Counted from the first letter of the stretch, positions 1 to 8,119 are shown. The stretch: DNA of 26,511 nt from Candidatus Sivonenia alaskensis PMM_0068 (GCA_949127685.1 CASBPW010000290.1:1-26511), one strand, 5' to 3'. The notes: a model not told the origin generated them from the letters alone. A program made the numbers and translations.

Positions 1-129
1 GAGTATGGCGGGTCTGTATTTGAAGAAGAAATCAAACTGATTGGTTCAGACTACCGCACCCGGCAAACCATTATCTCGCGGGCTGGCGAAGAGCAAATGA
101 TTGGTCAATATTTTGAAAAACGCACGTAG
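1..129 (+). CDS. C-terminal 42 residues of an unidentified protein
   Basis: An open frame enters from the left edge in frame 1 and ends at TAG (127-129). The visible tail is hydrophilic, with an acidic stretch (VFEEEIKLIGSD) followed by YRTRQTIISRAGEEQMIG and a basic end (FEKRT). It has no membrane segment and no motif I can assign. The wording is regular and codon use resembles the neighbours, so it is probably the true end of a real gene rather than a chance frame. The next gene is convergent and starts its stop codon 67 bp away. No clear terminator was found between them. I do not recognise the family and give no function. Confidence 0.6.
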   Translation, partial: EYGGSVFEEEIKLIGSDYRTRQTIISRAGEEQMIGQYFEKRT

Positions 130-196
130 TAGGTACTCCATGTCCTTACCTTAAGACGGAACGCCAGTCTTGATCTAGGTGATTTGTCTGGCATAA

Positions 197-661
197 CTAT
201 GGAGTCAGTACCCCTTGAGCAAGAAAGTCCAACAGGATTTTTTGGTGTGGTTTTCCGATTGGTCGCACTTCGTCTGCTCTCCCTGAGTAGTGTTCGCCGC
301 GCTGAATATCTTCCGGAGTCAACATTCCCAAATCCCAGCCTTCGTAGAGCGTCAAGTCCTGAATATCTACCGTAAGTGGAGCATGATAAATATGTCTCAA
401 CACTGACCCTTCTTGACGGCTATCAAAGTGAAAAACCTCCGGGGGCTCGTAGCCAATTTCTTCTATGAGTTCGCGACGCATCGCTACTTCTGGCGTTTCC
501 CCCGCTTCCATATGACCTCCAAAAAATCCCCAGTGTCCAGGATAAAGAATGCCAGGAATGTTATCCCGCAGCTGCAGGAGAAACTGACCATTCCGATACA
601 GGATAGCAATCGCTACTAGCTTTTGGTTGAGGGCCAAAAGTTCAGTATCTAGGTCCGTCAA
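197..661 (-). CDS. NUDIX hydrolase
   Basis: This 154-residue protein should hydrolyse a nucleoside diphosphate linked to another group; the substrate cannot be told from the sequence. It has a complete Nudix box, G-x5-E-x7-R-E-x2-E-E-x-G, at residues 49-71 (Gly49, Glu55, Arg63, Glu64, Glu67, Glu68, Gly70), which holds the metal-binding glutamates. The segment before it (QLRDNIPGILYPGHWGFFGG) matches the usual approach to the box. The start is a TTG at 659-661. It is preferred because GAGGA lies five bases upstream, and I saw no better in-frame ATG. The gene is divergent from prfC with about 113 bp between them, so both promoters must lie there. Length is typical of single-domain NUDIX enzymes. 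Confidence 0.9.
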   Translation of the reverse strand: MTDLDTELLALNQKLVAIAILYRNGQFLLQLRDNIPGILYPGHWGFFGGHMEAGETPEVAMRRELIEEIGYEPPEVFHFDSRQEGSVLRHIYHAPLTVDIQDLTLYEGWDLGMLTPEDIQRGEHYSGRADEVRPIGKPHQKILLDFLAQGVLTP

Positions 662-774
662 CAGGGTCCTCGGGGTGCTTGAAATATTGTGTCATCGAAC
701 CGTAACCCCGAAGAGGAACAGGCGGTGTTCCCTGATTCTTGTTAGGCTGTATAGGCTTGGACCCCAGAAGAATC

Positions 775-2361
775 ATGACCGCTCTTGCCGAACAGGTATC
801 CCGTCGCCGCAACTTTGCCATTATTTCCCATCCAGATGCGGGGAAGACTACACTTACAGAAAAGCTCCTTCTGTATGGAGAGGCGATTAACTTAGCGGGG
901 GCGGTTAAGGCACGGGGCGACCAACGCCGGGCCACCTCCGACTGGATGGAACTCGAAAAGCAGCGGGGGATTTCGATTACCAGTACAGTTTTGCAGTTTC
1001 CTTATCATGACTGGTACATCAACCTCCTCGATACTCCAGGTCACCAAGATTTTAGTGAAGACACGTACCGGACGTTAGCGGCAACGGACAATGCCGTTAT
1101 GCTAATTGACGCGGCCAAAGGGATTGAGCCCCAGACCCGCAAGCTCTTTGATGTCTGCCGGATGCGGGGACTGCCCATTTTTACCTTTGTCAATAAGATG
1201 GACCGTCCGGGCCGCGAACCGCTCGAACTCCTCGATGAAATTGAACGCACGCTAGGCATTGGGGTTTATCCTGCTAACTGGCCGATTGGCTCAGGAGATA
1301 CCTTCCGTGGGGTCTACGATCGCCTTACCCATAGCGTGCATCTATTTGAACGGGTTTCCAGAGGTAAAAAACAAGCCCCTGTAGAAGTGCGGGATCTCTA
1401 TGATGGGGCGCTTAAAGAGCTGGTGGGTGCAGAGCTCTATAAGCAACTCCTAGATGATATGGAAGTGCTAGAAGGGGCTGGCGAAGAATTTGACTTGGAG
1501 CGCATCCACCGAGGTCTCCTGTCCCCTGTCTTTTTTGGCTCAGCCATGACCAATTTTGGGGTTCAGCTATTTTTCGATACGTTCATTCAATATGCTGCTG
1601 CTCCTGGTCCCCAATTGACTCGTCAGGGAGTGATCAGTCCTGAAGAAGAAGCCTTTAGTGGATTTGTCTTCAAGATCCAAGCCAATATGGACCCCAAACA
1701 CCGTGACCGGGTCGCCTTTATCCGGGTCTGTTCGGGCCGTTTTGAAAAAGATATGATTGTTCAGCACATGCGTTCTGGGAAGAAAATTCGTCTTACCCGT
1801 CCTCAAAAACTCTTTGCCCAAGACCGTGAAATTGTCGAAGAAGCTTACGCAGGAGACATTGTTGGCTTAATGAACCCCGGTGTATTTGCGATTGGTGATA
1901 CGGTTTGTGCCGGCACTTCTCTCCAGTTTGAAGGAATCCCTCAATTTGCCCCTGAATACTTTGCTTTGCTACGCAACCCCGTTCCGTCTAAGTACAAGCA
2001 ATTCCAAAAAGGATTGAGTGAGCTGCAAGAAGAAGGTGCTGTTCAGGTAATGTATTACCAAGATGATGCCAAGCGAGACCCGATCCTTGCGGCTGTTGGT
2101 CAACTGCAATTTGATGTGGTCCGTTTTCGTTTGGAGAGTGAATACAATGTTGAGACGATCTTAGAACCTCTTCCCTATCGCCTAGCCCGTTGGATTGAAG
2201 GGACCCCTGAGGATATAGCAAACTTGGATTGGTACTTTGATACTGTCGGAGTAAAAGACCATCACGGTCGATTTATTATTCTCTTCAAGAATGAATGGGG
2301 TTGCGAAAACATGGTGGAACGCAATCCAAAAGTGAAATTTCTTAAAGTTGCGCCTCTATAA
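775..2361 (+). CDS. prfC: Peptide chain release factor 3 (RF3)
   Basis: RF3 is a cytoplasmic translational GTPase that recycles RF1 and RF2 from the ribosome after termination. The G-domain motifs are clear: P-loop HPDAGKTT at residues 19-26, the switch I region EKQRGISI at 61-68, DTPGHQDF at 86-93 and NKMD at 140-143. The rest follows RF3 to the end (LQFDVVRFRLESEYNVE near the C-terminus). The ATG at 775 gives 528 residues, about the E. coli length, and an N-terminus like E. coli RF3 (MT...RRxFAIISHPDAGKTT). The frame stays open to a TTG at 739, but that would add 12 non-conserved residues. The Shine-Dalgarno is weak (AGAAG). A strong hairpin follows the stop. Confidence 0.97.
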   Translation: MTALAEQVSRRRNFAIISHPDAGKTTLTEKLLLYGEAINLAGAVKARGDQRRATSDWMELEKQRGISITSTVLQFPYHDWYINLLDTPGHQDFSEDTYRTLAATDNAVMLIDAAKGIEPQTRKLFDVCRMRGLPIFTFVNKMDRPGREPLELLDEIERTLGIGVYPANWPIGSGDTFRGVYDRLTHSVHLFERVSRGKKQAPVEVRDLYDGALKELVGAELYKQLLDDMEVLEGAGEEFDLERIHRGLLSPVFFGSAMTNFGVQLFFDTFIQYAAAPGPQLTRQGVISPEEEAFSGFVFKIQANMDPKHRDRVAFIRVCSGRFEKDMIVQHMRSGKKIRLTRPQKLFAQDREIVEEAYAGDIVGLMNPGVFAIGDTVCAGTSLQFEGIPQFAPEYFALLRNPVPSKYKQFQKGLSELQEEGAVQVMYYQDDAKRDPILAAVGQLQFDVVRFRLESEYNVETILEPLPYRLARWIEGTPEDIANLDWYFDTVGVKDHHGRFIILFKNEWGCENMVERNPKVKFLKVAPL

Positions 2362-2371
2362 TCTTGACAGC

Positions 2372-2403
2372 AAAAAGCCCTACTTTCTCAAGTAGGGCTT
2401 TTT
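2372..2403. terminator. Bidirectional Rho-independent terminator between prfC and uxs
   Basis: A perfect 13-bp stem (2372-2384 pairs with 2391-2403) closes a 6-base loop. The stem is A-rich on the left and T-rich on the right, so it gives a U-tract in either direction. It starts 10 bases after the prfC stop and ends 6 bases before the uxs stop, so it can serve both convergent genes. Confidence 0.92.
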
Positions 2404-2409
2404 GTATTT

Positions 2410-3363
2410 TTACCGTACCGACTTAACTTCTAGCTGAACGCCCATCCGTTGAGCAAAATCACCAATGGTCCTTTCTAGGCCTACCTCCAGAGGAATTCCT
2501 GGATTCCAGCCCAGCAGAGTTTGGGCCTTGGTTATGTCAGGTTGCCGCTGTTTCGGGTCATCTTGGGGCAGGGGATTATAGACAATTTCGGAGCTACTTC
2601 CCGTCATAGCCTTTACCATTTTGGCCAATTCTAGAATCGTAAATTCTCCAGGATTACCTATATTGATAGGGCCAATATGTTCGCCATTCATCAAGCGCAT
2701 CATCCCTTCTACAAGGTCGCTGACATAACAGAAGCTACGGGTTTGTTGCCCTTCTCCATAGACTGTCAACGGCTCGCCTTTGAGTGCTTGCGCAATAAAA
2801 TTACTGACAACCCGCCCGTCATCCTCTAACATCCGAGGCCCATAGGTATTAAAAATACGAATCACTCGGATGTCCACATTACTCTGTCGATGGTAATCAA
2901 ACATCAGCGTTTCTGCTACCCGTTTGCCTTCGTCATAGCAGCTTCTACTCCCAATTGGATTTACATTTCCCCAGTAGGATTCTTCCTGAGGATGGACGTG
3001 GGGATCGCCATAGACTTCAGAAGTGGAGGCCTGAAGAATGCGGGCTTTTACCCTTTTTGCCAAACCCAACATATTCAAGGTTCCCAGCACACTGGTTTTG
3101 ATGGTCTTGACCGGATTGTGTTGGTAATGAACGGGAGAAGCAGGGCAGGCCAGATTATAGATCTGATCCACTTCGAGAAGGATGGGGTCGATGACATCGT
3201 GGCGGATAAATTCGAACCGATAGTTCCCTAGATGGTGCGCAATATTTTCTTTTCTTCCGGTGAAAAGATTGTCCAAACAAAGCACTTCGTGGCCTTGTTC
3301 TAGAAGGCGGTCAATGAGGTGAGAACCGACAAAACCGGCTCCTCCCGTAACAAGAATTCTCAT
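2410..3363 (-). CDS. uxs: UDP-glucuronate decarboxylase (UDP-xylose synthase), SDR family
   Basis: The enzyme converts UDP-glucuronate to UDP-xylose, a donor for extracellular polysaccharide, with bound NAD. The protein has 317 residues. The Rossmann motif GGAGFVGSH is at 7-15, STSEVYGD at 113-120 carries the Ser/Thr and the glutamate expected of this class, and the catalytic Tyr-x3-Lys is Tyr143 to Lys147 (SCYDEGK). The segments RIFNTYGPRM and QTRSFCYVSDLV are characteristic of UXS-type epimerases. Its ATG overlaps the ugd TGA by four bases (ATGA), so the two are translationally coupled and make the substrate and product of consecutive steps. A dTDP-glucose-type epimerase is less likely given YDEGK and this partner. 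Confidence 0.93.
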   Translation of the reverse strand: MRILVTGGAGFVGSHLIDRLLEQGHEVLCLDNLFTGRKENIAHHLGNYRFEFIRHDVIDPILLEVDQIYNLACPASPVHYQHNPVKTIKTSVLGTLNMLGLAKRVKARILQASTSEVYGDPHVHPQEESYWGNVNPIGSRSCYDEGKRVAETLMFDYHRQSNVDIRVIRIFNTYGPRMLEDDGRVVSNFIAQALKGEPLTVYGEGQQTRSFCYVSDLVEGMMRLMNGEHIGPINIGNPGEFTILELAKMVKAMTGSSSEIVYNPLPQDDPKQRQPDITKAQTLLGWNPGIPLEVGLERTIGDFAQRMGVQLEVKSVR

Positions 3364-4739
3364 CTCCCTACCCCGATGTAGAAGAAACCTGCCTTAGAGA
3401 CAGCGTCTCGGTTCAAGAAATTCCGAGCATCTACGAGAACAGGTCTGCTCATCAGGGTAGCCATGGACTCCAGGTCTAAGGATTGGAATTCTTTCCATTC
3501 TGTGACCAGAACTAGGGCATCGCAGCCTTGAGCTAGTCGCAGGGCGTCTGTCTCTACCAAAACATCAGAGAGGCCTTCCCGAATGCCGGATGCAGAAACA
3601 ATGGGGTCATAGGCTTTTACCTTGGCACCCAACTTGCTCAACTGATGAATCAGCGTCAAAGAGGGCGCATCCCGCATATCATCCGTATCGGGCTTAAAGG
3701 TCAGACCTAAAAGACCAATCGTTTTACCCTTTAAAACTTTGAGTTCCTGCTGGAGCCTTTCAATGATGTGGTTGCGCTGGCTCACATTAACCTCAATCGC
3801 TGCTTTGAGGATCTTGGTGTCATAGCCATAATCGGCAGCGGTGTGGACCAAAGCTGAAACATCTTTCGGGAAGCAGCTTCCCCCCCAACCAAGTCCTGCG
3901 TTGAGAAACTTGGTTCCAATCCGAGAGTCTAAACCCATACCTCGGGATACTTGGGTGATATCAGCACCCACCCGTTCGCAGATATTGGCGACCTCGTTAA
4001 TGAAGCTGATTTTGGTTGCTAAAAAGGCATTGGCTGCATACTTAATCATTTCAGCAGAAGAAAGATCCGTGACCACGAAAGGAACGGGACCTAAGGTTTT
4101 ATCTTCAGCGAATTCTCGGTCAAGAATCGGTCTGTAAAGGCGCTGCATCAGTTCTACGGCCTGTGCGCTACCGGACCCCACCACAATGCGGTCTGGATTG
4201 AACGTATCCCAAACGGCGGTACCTTCCCGTAGAAACTCGGGATTGCTGACCACATCAAAATTCAGCGCATCGGGTTTGGCGATTGGGGCCCCTGCCGCGA
4301 CAGCCTGCTGGTCTGCAATCTGGGCAGCTCCATCTAACATGAGCATCTGAACCCAGTCTCCAGAACCGATGGGTACAGTGGACTTATTAACGATTACTCG
4401 GTACTGACCATCTAGGTGCTGACCAATTCCTTTAGCTACAGCCTCTACATAGCGGAGGTCGGCTTCGCCTGTCGGTGTGGAGGGTGTTCCGACTGCGATA
4501 AAAATTACTTCTGCAGAACGAACATTGGGTCCAAGGTCTGTCGTAAAAGACAGGGTTTGACCAGAGCAACGACGGACAATATCTTCCAGTCCAGGCTCGT
4601 AGATCGGGATATGTCCTTTATTTAAGGCTTCAATCTTAGATTCGTTGTTATCAACACAAACAACTTGATGACCAATTTCAGCTAGACATGCACCCGTAAC
4701 TAGGCCAACATACCCTGTTCCTACGACCGTTACACGCAT
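3360..4739 (-). CDS. ugd: UDP-glucose 6-dehydrogenase
   Basis: This cytoplasmic enzyme oxidises UDP-glucose to UDP-glucuronate with two NAD. The 459-residue protein has all family marks: the N-terminal GxGYVG motif (residues 7-12), the thiohemiacetal-forming loop SNPEFLREG (165-173), and the catalytic Cys289 in GWGGSCFPKD. The C-terminal UDP-binding domain begins with GKTIGLLGLTFKPDTDDMRD. It is first in a two-gene unit with uxs (ATGA overlap). The start ATG has GAGGGG about ten bases upstream. The 171-bp upstream region holds a direct repeat TTGAAGC-N6-TTGAAGC (4786-4805) of unknown meaning. The two genes together point to capsule, sheath or other polysaccharide synthesis. Confidence 0.97.
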   Translation of the reverse strand: MRVTVVGTGYVGLVTGACLAEIGHQVVCVDNNESKIEALNKGHIPIYEPGLEDIVRRCSGQTLSFTTDLGPNVRSAEVIFIAVGTPSTPTGEADLRYVEAVAKGIGQHLDGQYRVIVNKSTVPIGSGDWVQMLMLDGAAQIADQQAVAAGAPIAKPDALNFDVVSNPEFLREGTAVWDTFNPDRIVVGSGSAQAVELMQRLYRPILDREFAEDKTLGPVPFVVTDLSSAEMIKYAANAFLATKISFINEVANICERVGADITQVSRGMGLDSRIGTKFLNAGLGWGGSCFPKDVSALVHTAADYGYDTKILKAAIEVNVSQRNHIIERLQQELKVLKGKTIGLLGLTFKPDTDDMRDAPSLTLIHQLSKLGAKVKAYDPIVSASGIREGLSDVLVETDALRLAQGCDALVLVTEWKEFQSLDLESMATLMSRPVLVDARNFLNRDAVSKAGFFYIGVGR

Positions 4740-4910
4740 TTAAGGCAACCCCTCACTATGTTTTACGTAGACTAATTGCAATGGTTTGAAGCTCCATATT
4801 GAAGCATAAAGTCAGTGTCTGGTAGCGTATAACCACGCAGCATCCCTACAGCTTACCAGGAGCTCCTTTTGGCTGGCTGTCCTATAGCATACCATAAACT
4901 CTACGTATAT

Positions 4911-5330
4911 TTACTTAGACGTGATGGTGTATCGCTCTAGGGCTGCTTTTGCCTCAATACGGACTACTTCTGATTCATCATTCTGGGCTGCATACTTCAG
5001 TGCGGCCACGGAACTTGGCTGACCAATCTGGCTCAATACAAAGGCGATAGTCTGCCGCACTTCAGGAGAACGCTCTCTAAAAAAATGGGCGAAAGTATTG
5101 CCTTGTAAAAGTTTTTCTAAACGAGGTAAAGCTCTGACGCTGCCCATCTTGCCCAAGGCCATAGCGGCACAGGCACGGGAATGTTCGTTGCTGTTGCCTA
5201 AAGCAGAAATCAAGATGCTTTCTGCTTGTTGATCGCCTACGTTCACGAGATCGAGGGATGCTCGGATTTGACCAACACGGTTACTACCGGCCAAGAGAGC
5301 TTGGAGTTCTTCTATGCGTTTCTCAGACAT
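4911..5330 (-). CDS. Small HEAT-repeat protein
   Basis: This 139-residue soluble protein is built of paired helices of the HEAT/PBS-lyase type. Repeats can be seen around residues 20-55 (RACAAMALGKMG is the end of one unit) and 85-130 (VRQTIAFVLSQIG, then VRIEAKAALERY). Such proteins are protein-binding scaffolds. In cyanobacteria some (CpcE/F, NblB) act on phycobiliproteins, but nothing here proves that link. The start ATG (5328-5330) has AGAAG about eight bases upstream. The gene lies behind ugd-uxs on the same strand with a 171-bp gap, so it is probably transcribed separately. Confidence 0.8.
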   Translation of the reverse strand: MSEKRIEELQALLAGSNRVGQIRASLDLVNVGDQQAESILISALGNSNEHSRACAAMALGKMGSVRALPRLEKLLQGNTFAHFFRERSPEVRQTIAFVLSQIGQPSSVAALKYAAQNDESEVVRIEAKAALERYTITSK

Positions 5331-5458
5331 GCTTATACTTCTTGCGTCCTAAAAGGCAGTGTACCGCGACTCTTGAATCGCTCAACACGCATGGACTACA
5401 AGCCGTAACACATCTTCACTTACAGGGTAAAACTTTACAAGACTACCAGAGGGGGGTG

Positions 5459-5504
5459 CTAGGCAAGGGTATCAAGGATAAATATCGGCATAATCCTTGC
5501 CTAG
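5459..5504. repeat. Inverted repeat, 10-bp arms, in the 389-bp gap before the peroxiredoxin gene
   Basis: CTAGGCAAGG (5459-5468) is matched exactly by its complement at 5495-5504, leaving a 26-base loop. No T-run follows on either strand, so it is not a clear terminator. It lies between the divergent HEAT and peroxiredoxin genes, and its role is unknown. The rest of 5331-5719 shows no coding segment I trust. Confidence 0.5.
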
Positions 5505-5541
5505 AAGGCTTTGACTTAAATGAGAGGAATCTATGTCCGAT

Positions 5542-5566
5542 CTTAAGAATGTTCCAAATTCTTAAG
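5542..5566. promoter_or_regulatory. Palindrome CTTAAGAAT-N7-ATTCTTAAG, possible operator
   Basis: Two perfect 9-bp half-sites (5542-5550 and 5558-5566) are separated by seven bases. Symmetry and spacing suit a dimeric regulator, or a hairpin in a leader RNA. A related short palindrome, TTCTTTAAGAA, follows at about 5593-5603. The site lies about 155 bp upstream of the peroxiredoxin start. It does not match the PerR/Fur consensus as I know it. The regulator is unknown. Confidence 0.35.
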
Positions 5567-5657
5567 CCTCAGGGGATGTGTTTATGAAAAATTTTCTTTA
5601 AGAAGAACCTTTTCTGTTGCAAATCCTTGAAAAACTTCATACTTACTCAAGGAGTTA

Positions 5658-5686
5658 TTACATTTCTTAACAGTAGGCGCTATGCT
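5658..5686 (+). promoter_or_regulatory. Candidate sigma70-type promoter of the peroxiredoxin gene
   Basis: TTACAT (5658-5663) and TATGCT (5681-5686) are separated by 17 bases, which would place the start of transcription near 5693 and give a leader of roughly 27 bases before the ATG at 5720. This rests on hexamer similarity only. Confidence 0.35.
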
Positions 5687-5719
5687 GATAAGAGCTTTCT
5701 AAGAATTAAGAATACTGTT

Positions 5720-6262
5720 ATGTTTCGTCGCACTCTTTTGTTTTCAGCTTTGTTTTCTACAGCCTTTTATATTTCAGTGCCTTTATCAGGGTCTTCAGTT
5801 TTTGCTGCCAATCTAGAGGTTGGGCGTCCAGCTCCCGGTTTTGATCTTCCCAGCAGCCAAGGAAAGAATCTTAAACTTGCAGATTTTCGAGGTAAGTGGC
5901 TCGTACTGTACTTTTATCCTGCGAACTTCACCCCTGGATGCACCATTGAAGCGCGCAAGTTCCAAAACGACATGCCCAAGTATGCAGCGTTCAATGCTCA
6001 AGTCTTGGGAGTCAGTACTGACTCGATCGAGTCCCATAAAAAGTTTTGCAATTTGGTGGGTTTGAAATTTCCTCTTGTATCGGATCAGAAAGAAACCCTG
6101 GCCAAACAGTACCAATCAGAGGGCGGACAACGCAGTACGTTCTTAATCGACCCCCAAGGCAAACTCCGTCAGACATTCATAATGGTGAATCCTTTTCGCC
6201 ACAGTGAGGAAGTCTTGGATGCCTTGAAGCAGATTCAGGGCGTTGCAAAAGCGGCTAAATAA
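5720..6262 (+). CDS. Exported peroxiredoxin, PrxQ/BCP type
   Basis: A thiol peroxidase that reduces hydrogen peroxide and organic peroxides. The ATG at 5720 begins a signal peptide (basic MFRR, hydrophobic core, SSVFAA near residue 30), which suggests a thylakoid-lumen or periplasmic protein. The frame is open to a TTG at 5627, but that would bury the signal sequence. The mature part has the thioredoxin-like fold with the peroxidatic motif YPANFTPGC (Cys74). The usual PrxQ resolving cysteine five residues later is an arginine (CTIEAR). The only other cysteine is Cys110, 36 residues on, where another PrxQ subclass keeps its resolving cysteine. No thioredoxin partner is adjacent. Length is 180 residues. 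Confidence 0.88.
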   Translation: MFRRTLLFSALFSTAFYISVPLSGSSVFAANLEVGRPAPGFDLPSSQGKNLKLADFRGKWLVLYFYPANFTPGCTIEARKFQNDMPKYAAFNAQVLGVSTDSIESHKKFCNLVGLKFPLVSDQKETLAKQYQSEGGQRSTFLIDPQGKLRQTFIMVNPFRHSEEVLDALKQIQGVAKAAK

Positions 6263-6267
6263 TCAAG

Positions 6268-6522
6268 TTAGGGGAGCTCGGGCAGTCTCACTGGTTTGTG
6301 CTTGGTTCTAGGCTCTAGGCTCTTTGCAAGCCCTCCAGGAGCAATAATTTGCCCAGTGATGTCCACATTCCAAGCTTGACGGCTCGTTAAATGCCGCAGG
6401 CGACGGTAACGAGGCTCCCAATGAAAAAGGCCGTGCCATTCACAACGGACCAAGCCATCGTCTAACTGAGCGATGGATTGAAGGGAGCGATGGCAGCATG
6501 GACATTGACGGGGACGGGCCAT
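6268..6522 (-). CDS. Small zinc-knuckle-like hypothetical protein
   Basis: An 84-residue basic protein that I do not recognise. Cys7-x2-Cys10 (CPCC) and Cys27-x2-His30 (CEWH) could hold one zinc ion. The middle part, RLRHLTSRQAWNVDITGQII, is followed by a proline- and arginine-rich tail. The gene converges on the peroxiredoxin gene with only five bases between the stop codons and no terminator visible. The ATG at 6520-6522 has a weak AGAG upstream. The ordered metal-ligand spacing argues for a real gene, but no function can be assigned. Confidence 0.6.
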   Translation of the reverse strand: MARPRQCPCCHRSLQSIAQLDDGLVRCEWHGLFHWEPRYRRLRHLTSRQAWNVDITGQIIAPGGLAKSLEPRTKHKPVRLPELP

Positions 6523-6752
6523 AAATCTCTACATATAGACTCCTCACACATGCATGATCTATAGATAATTCTGCTTTGTCAAGTGTGTGGAGCTGAATTC
6601 AGGCATTTGTACAGATTTGTTTGCACTCTACCCATAGAGTCTTGATCCGGATCGGGGCTTTTAGGCCATATCTTAATTTTGATTGCGAGGTTCCCCCCGT
6701 CTGGGATTACGCCGTCATACGCTGTATAGGAGAGGTAATAGAAAGAGGACGC

Positions 6753-8051
6753 ATGATGATGAAGCGGGTTTTGGCCATAATTTTGGGTGGTGGTAAAGGC
6801 TCAAGGCTCTATCCCTTGACGAAGAGGAGAGCAAAGCCTGCGGTACCTTTGGGCGGAAAATATCGATTGATTGATATTCCCGTAAGCAATTGCATCAATT
6901 CGGGCATTCAAAAAATTCATGTTCTGACCCAGTTCAATTCGGTCTCCTTGAATCGGCATATTTCCCAGACCTATACTTTCGACCTTTTCTCCGATGGTTT
7001 TGTAGAAATCCTTGCGGCAGAGCAAACCGATGAAAATCCCAATTGGTTTCAAGGGACCGCCGATGCGGTACGTCAGTATCTCTGGCTCCTTCGCTCCTTT
7101 GATGTTTCAGAATATCTGATTCTTTCGGGGGACCATCTCTACCGAATGGACTACAGCAAATTTGTGGATCAACATCGAGAAAAAAAAGCGGACATTACCA
7201 TTGCGGTTCTGCCGATGGAGGAACGGGATGCTTCTTCGTTTGGCTTGATCAAAACAAGTCCGGAGGGTGAGGTCTTATCTTTTGTGGAAAAACCAGAAGG
7301 GCAAGCACTGCTGGATGCTCGTGTAGACACGACGGCCTTAGGCTTGGATGCTGAGACTGCTCTACGCAAGCCCTACATCGCTTCGATGGGCATCTATGTC
7401 TTCAGTAAAGAAGCGATGATTCAGTTGTTAGAAAATGATGAACGCCAGACTGATTTTGGTAAGGATATTTTACCCAAAGCAATTCATAACAACTACAACG
7501 TTCGGGCTTATCTTTTCGATGGTTATTGGGAAGATATTGGAACCGTCCGTTCTTTCTATGAGGCAAATCTGGCCTTGACAGAGCAACCCAAGCCGCCCTT
7601 TAGTTTCTACGAAGAGGATGCTCCTATCTATACTAGACCCCGATTTTTACCTCCTTCCAAGATTCTCGATAGTCATATTTCCCAGTCCATCGTTTCCGAA
7701 GGGTGCGTGATCAAACAGGCAAAAATTCACCATTCTGTGGTGGGTGTGAGAACCCGAATCGGCCAAGGGGTTGTGATTGAGGATTCTCTGCTGATGGGCG
7801 CTGATTATTATGAAAGAGCGGCTGACCGGGAGACGAGTCGGGCATCCGGTCTCCCTGCGGTAGGAATTGGTGAGAATTCGCATATCAAGGGTGCCATTAT
7901 CGATAAGAATGCTCGGATTGGCGCTCAGGTCCAAATTCTCAACAAGGACCAAGTGGAAGAAGGGGGCAGTGCAGACGGCACTTTCTACATCCGTAGCGGT
8001 ATCGTTGTTATTCCTAAAAATGGAGTGGTTGCTGACGGTACGGTGATTTAA
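6753..8051 (+). CDS. glgC: Glucose-1-phosphate adenylyltransferase (ADP-glucose pyrophosphorylase)
   Basis: This enzyme makes ADP-glucose from glucose-1-phosphate and ATP, the committed step of glycogen synthesis. The N-terminal nucleotidyltransferase domain has the GGGKGSRLYPLT loop and the RAKPAVPLGGKYRLIDIPVS segment. LSGDHLYRMDY carries the catalytic aspartate, and FVEKPEG the glucose-phosphate site. A left-handed beta-helix with hexapeptide-like repeats forms the C-terminus. Three consecutive ATGs (6753, 6756, 6759) compete. GAGGA at 6745-6749 is best spaced for the second, but any choice changes only one or two residues. Length is about 432, normal for cyanobacteria. The frame stays open to about 6621, but those residues are not GlgC-like. 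Confidence 0.97.
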   Translation: MMMKRVLAIILGGGKGSRLYPLTKRRAKPAVPLGGKYRLIDIPVSNCINSGIQKIHVLTQFNSVSLNRHISQTYTFDLFSDGFVEILAAEQTDENPNWFQGTADAVRQYLWLLRSFDVSEYLILSGDHLYRMDYSKFVDQHREKKADITIAVLPMEERDASSFGLIKTSPEGEVLSFVEKPEGQALLDARVDTTALGLDAETALRKPYIASMGIYVFSKEAMIQLLENDERQTDFGKDILPKAIHNNYNVRAYLFDGYWEDIGTVRSFYEANLALTEQPKPPFSFYEEDAPIYTRPRFLPPSKILDSHISQSIVSEGCVIKQAKIHHSVVGVRTRIGQGVVIEDSLLMGADYYERAADRETSRASGLPAVGIGENSHIKGAIIDKNARIGAQVQILNKDQVEEGGSADGTFYIRSGIVVIPKNGVVADGTVI

Positions 8052-8083
8052 AGCTTTTCTCGTTCGCGTGGCGGAAAAGCCGG

Positions 8084-8102
8084 GGTTTGGCATTGCCAAA
8101 CC
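8084..8102. repeat. Compact hairpin after glgC (8-bp stem, 3-base loop)
   Basis: GGTTTGGC (8084-8091), loop ATT, GCCAAACC (8095-8102). It lies 33 bases after the glgC stop, but no T-run follows, so it may stabilise the 3' end of the mRNA rather than terminate alone. Confidence 0.5.
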
Positions 8103-8119
8103 GTTATGAAACAGTGACT

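Noticed and set aside
130..212. Imperfect inverted repeat (GGTACTCCAT with ATGGA...GTACC) as a terminator
   Set aside because: Arms have a four-base bulge and a loop of nearly 60 bases, and no T-run follows.
5627..5719. Upstream extension of the peroxiredoxin from a TTG
   Set aside because: It would place 31 residues before a normal signal peptide and cover the likely promoter.
6621..6752. Upstream extension of glgC
   Set aside because: The added 44 residues are unlike GlgC and the ATG cluster at 6753-6761 has a good Shine-Dalgarno.
8084..8102. glgC hairpin as a complete Rho-independent terminator
   Set aside because: No T-run follows the stem, so it was listed as a hairpin only.
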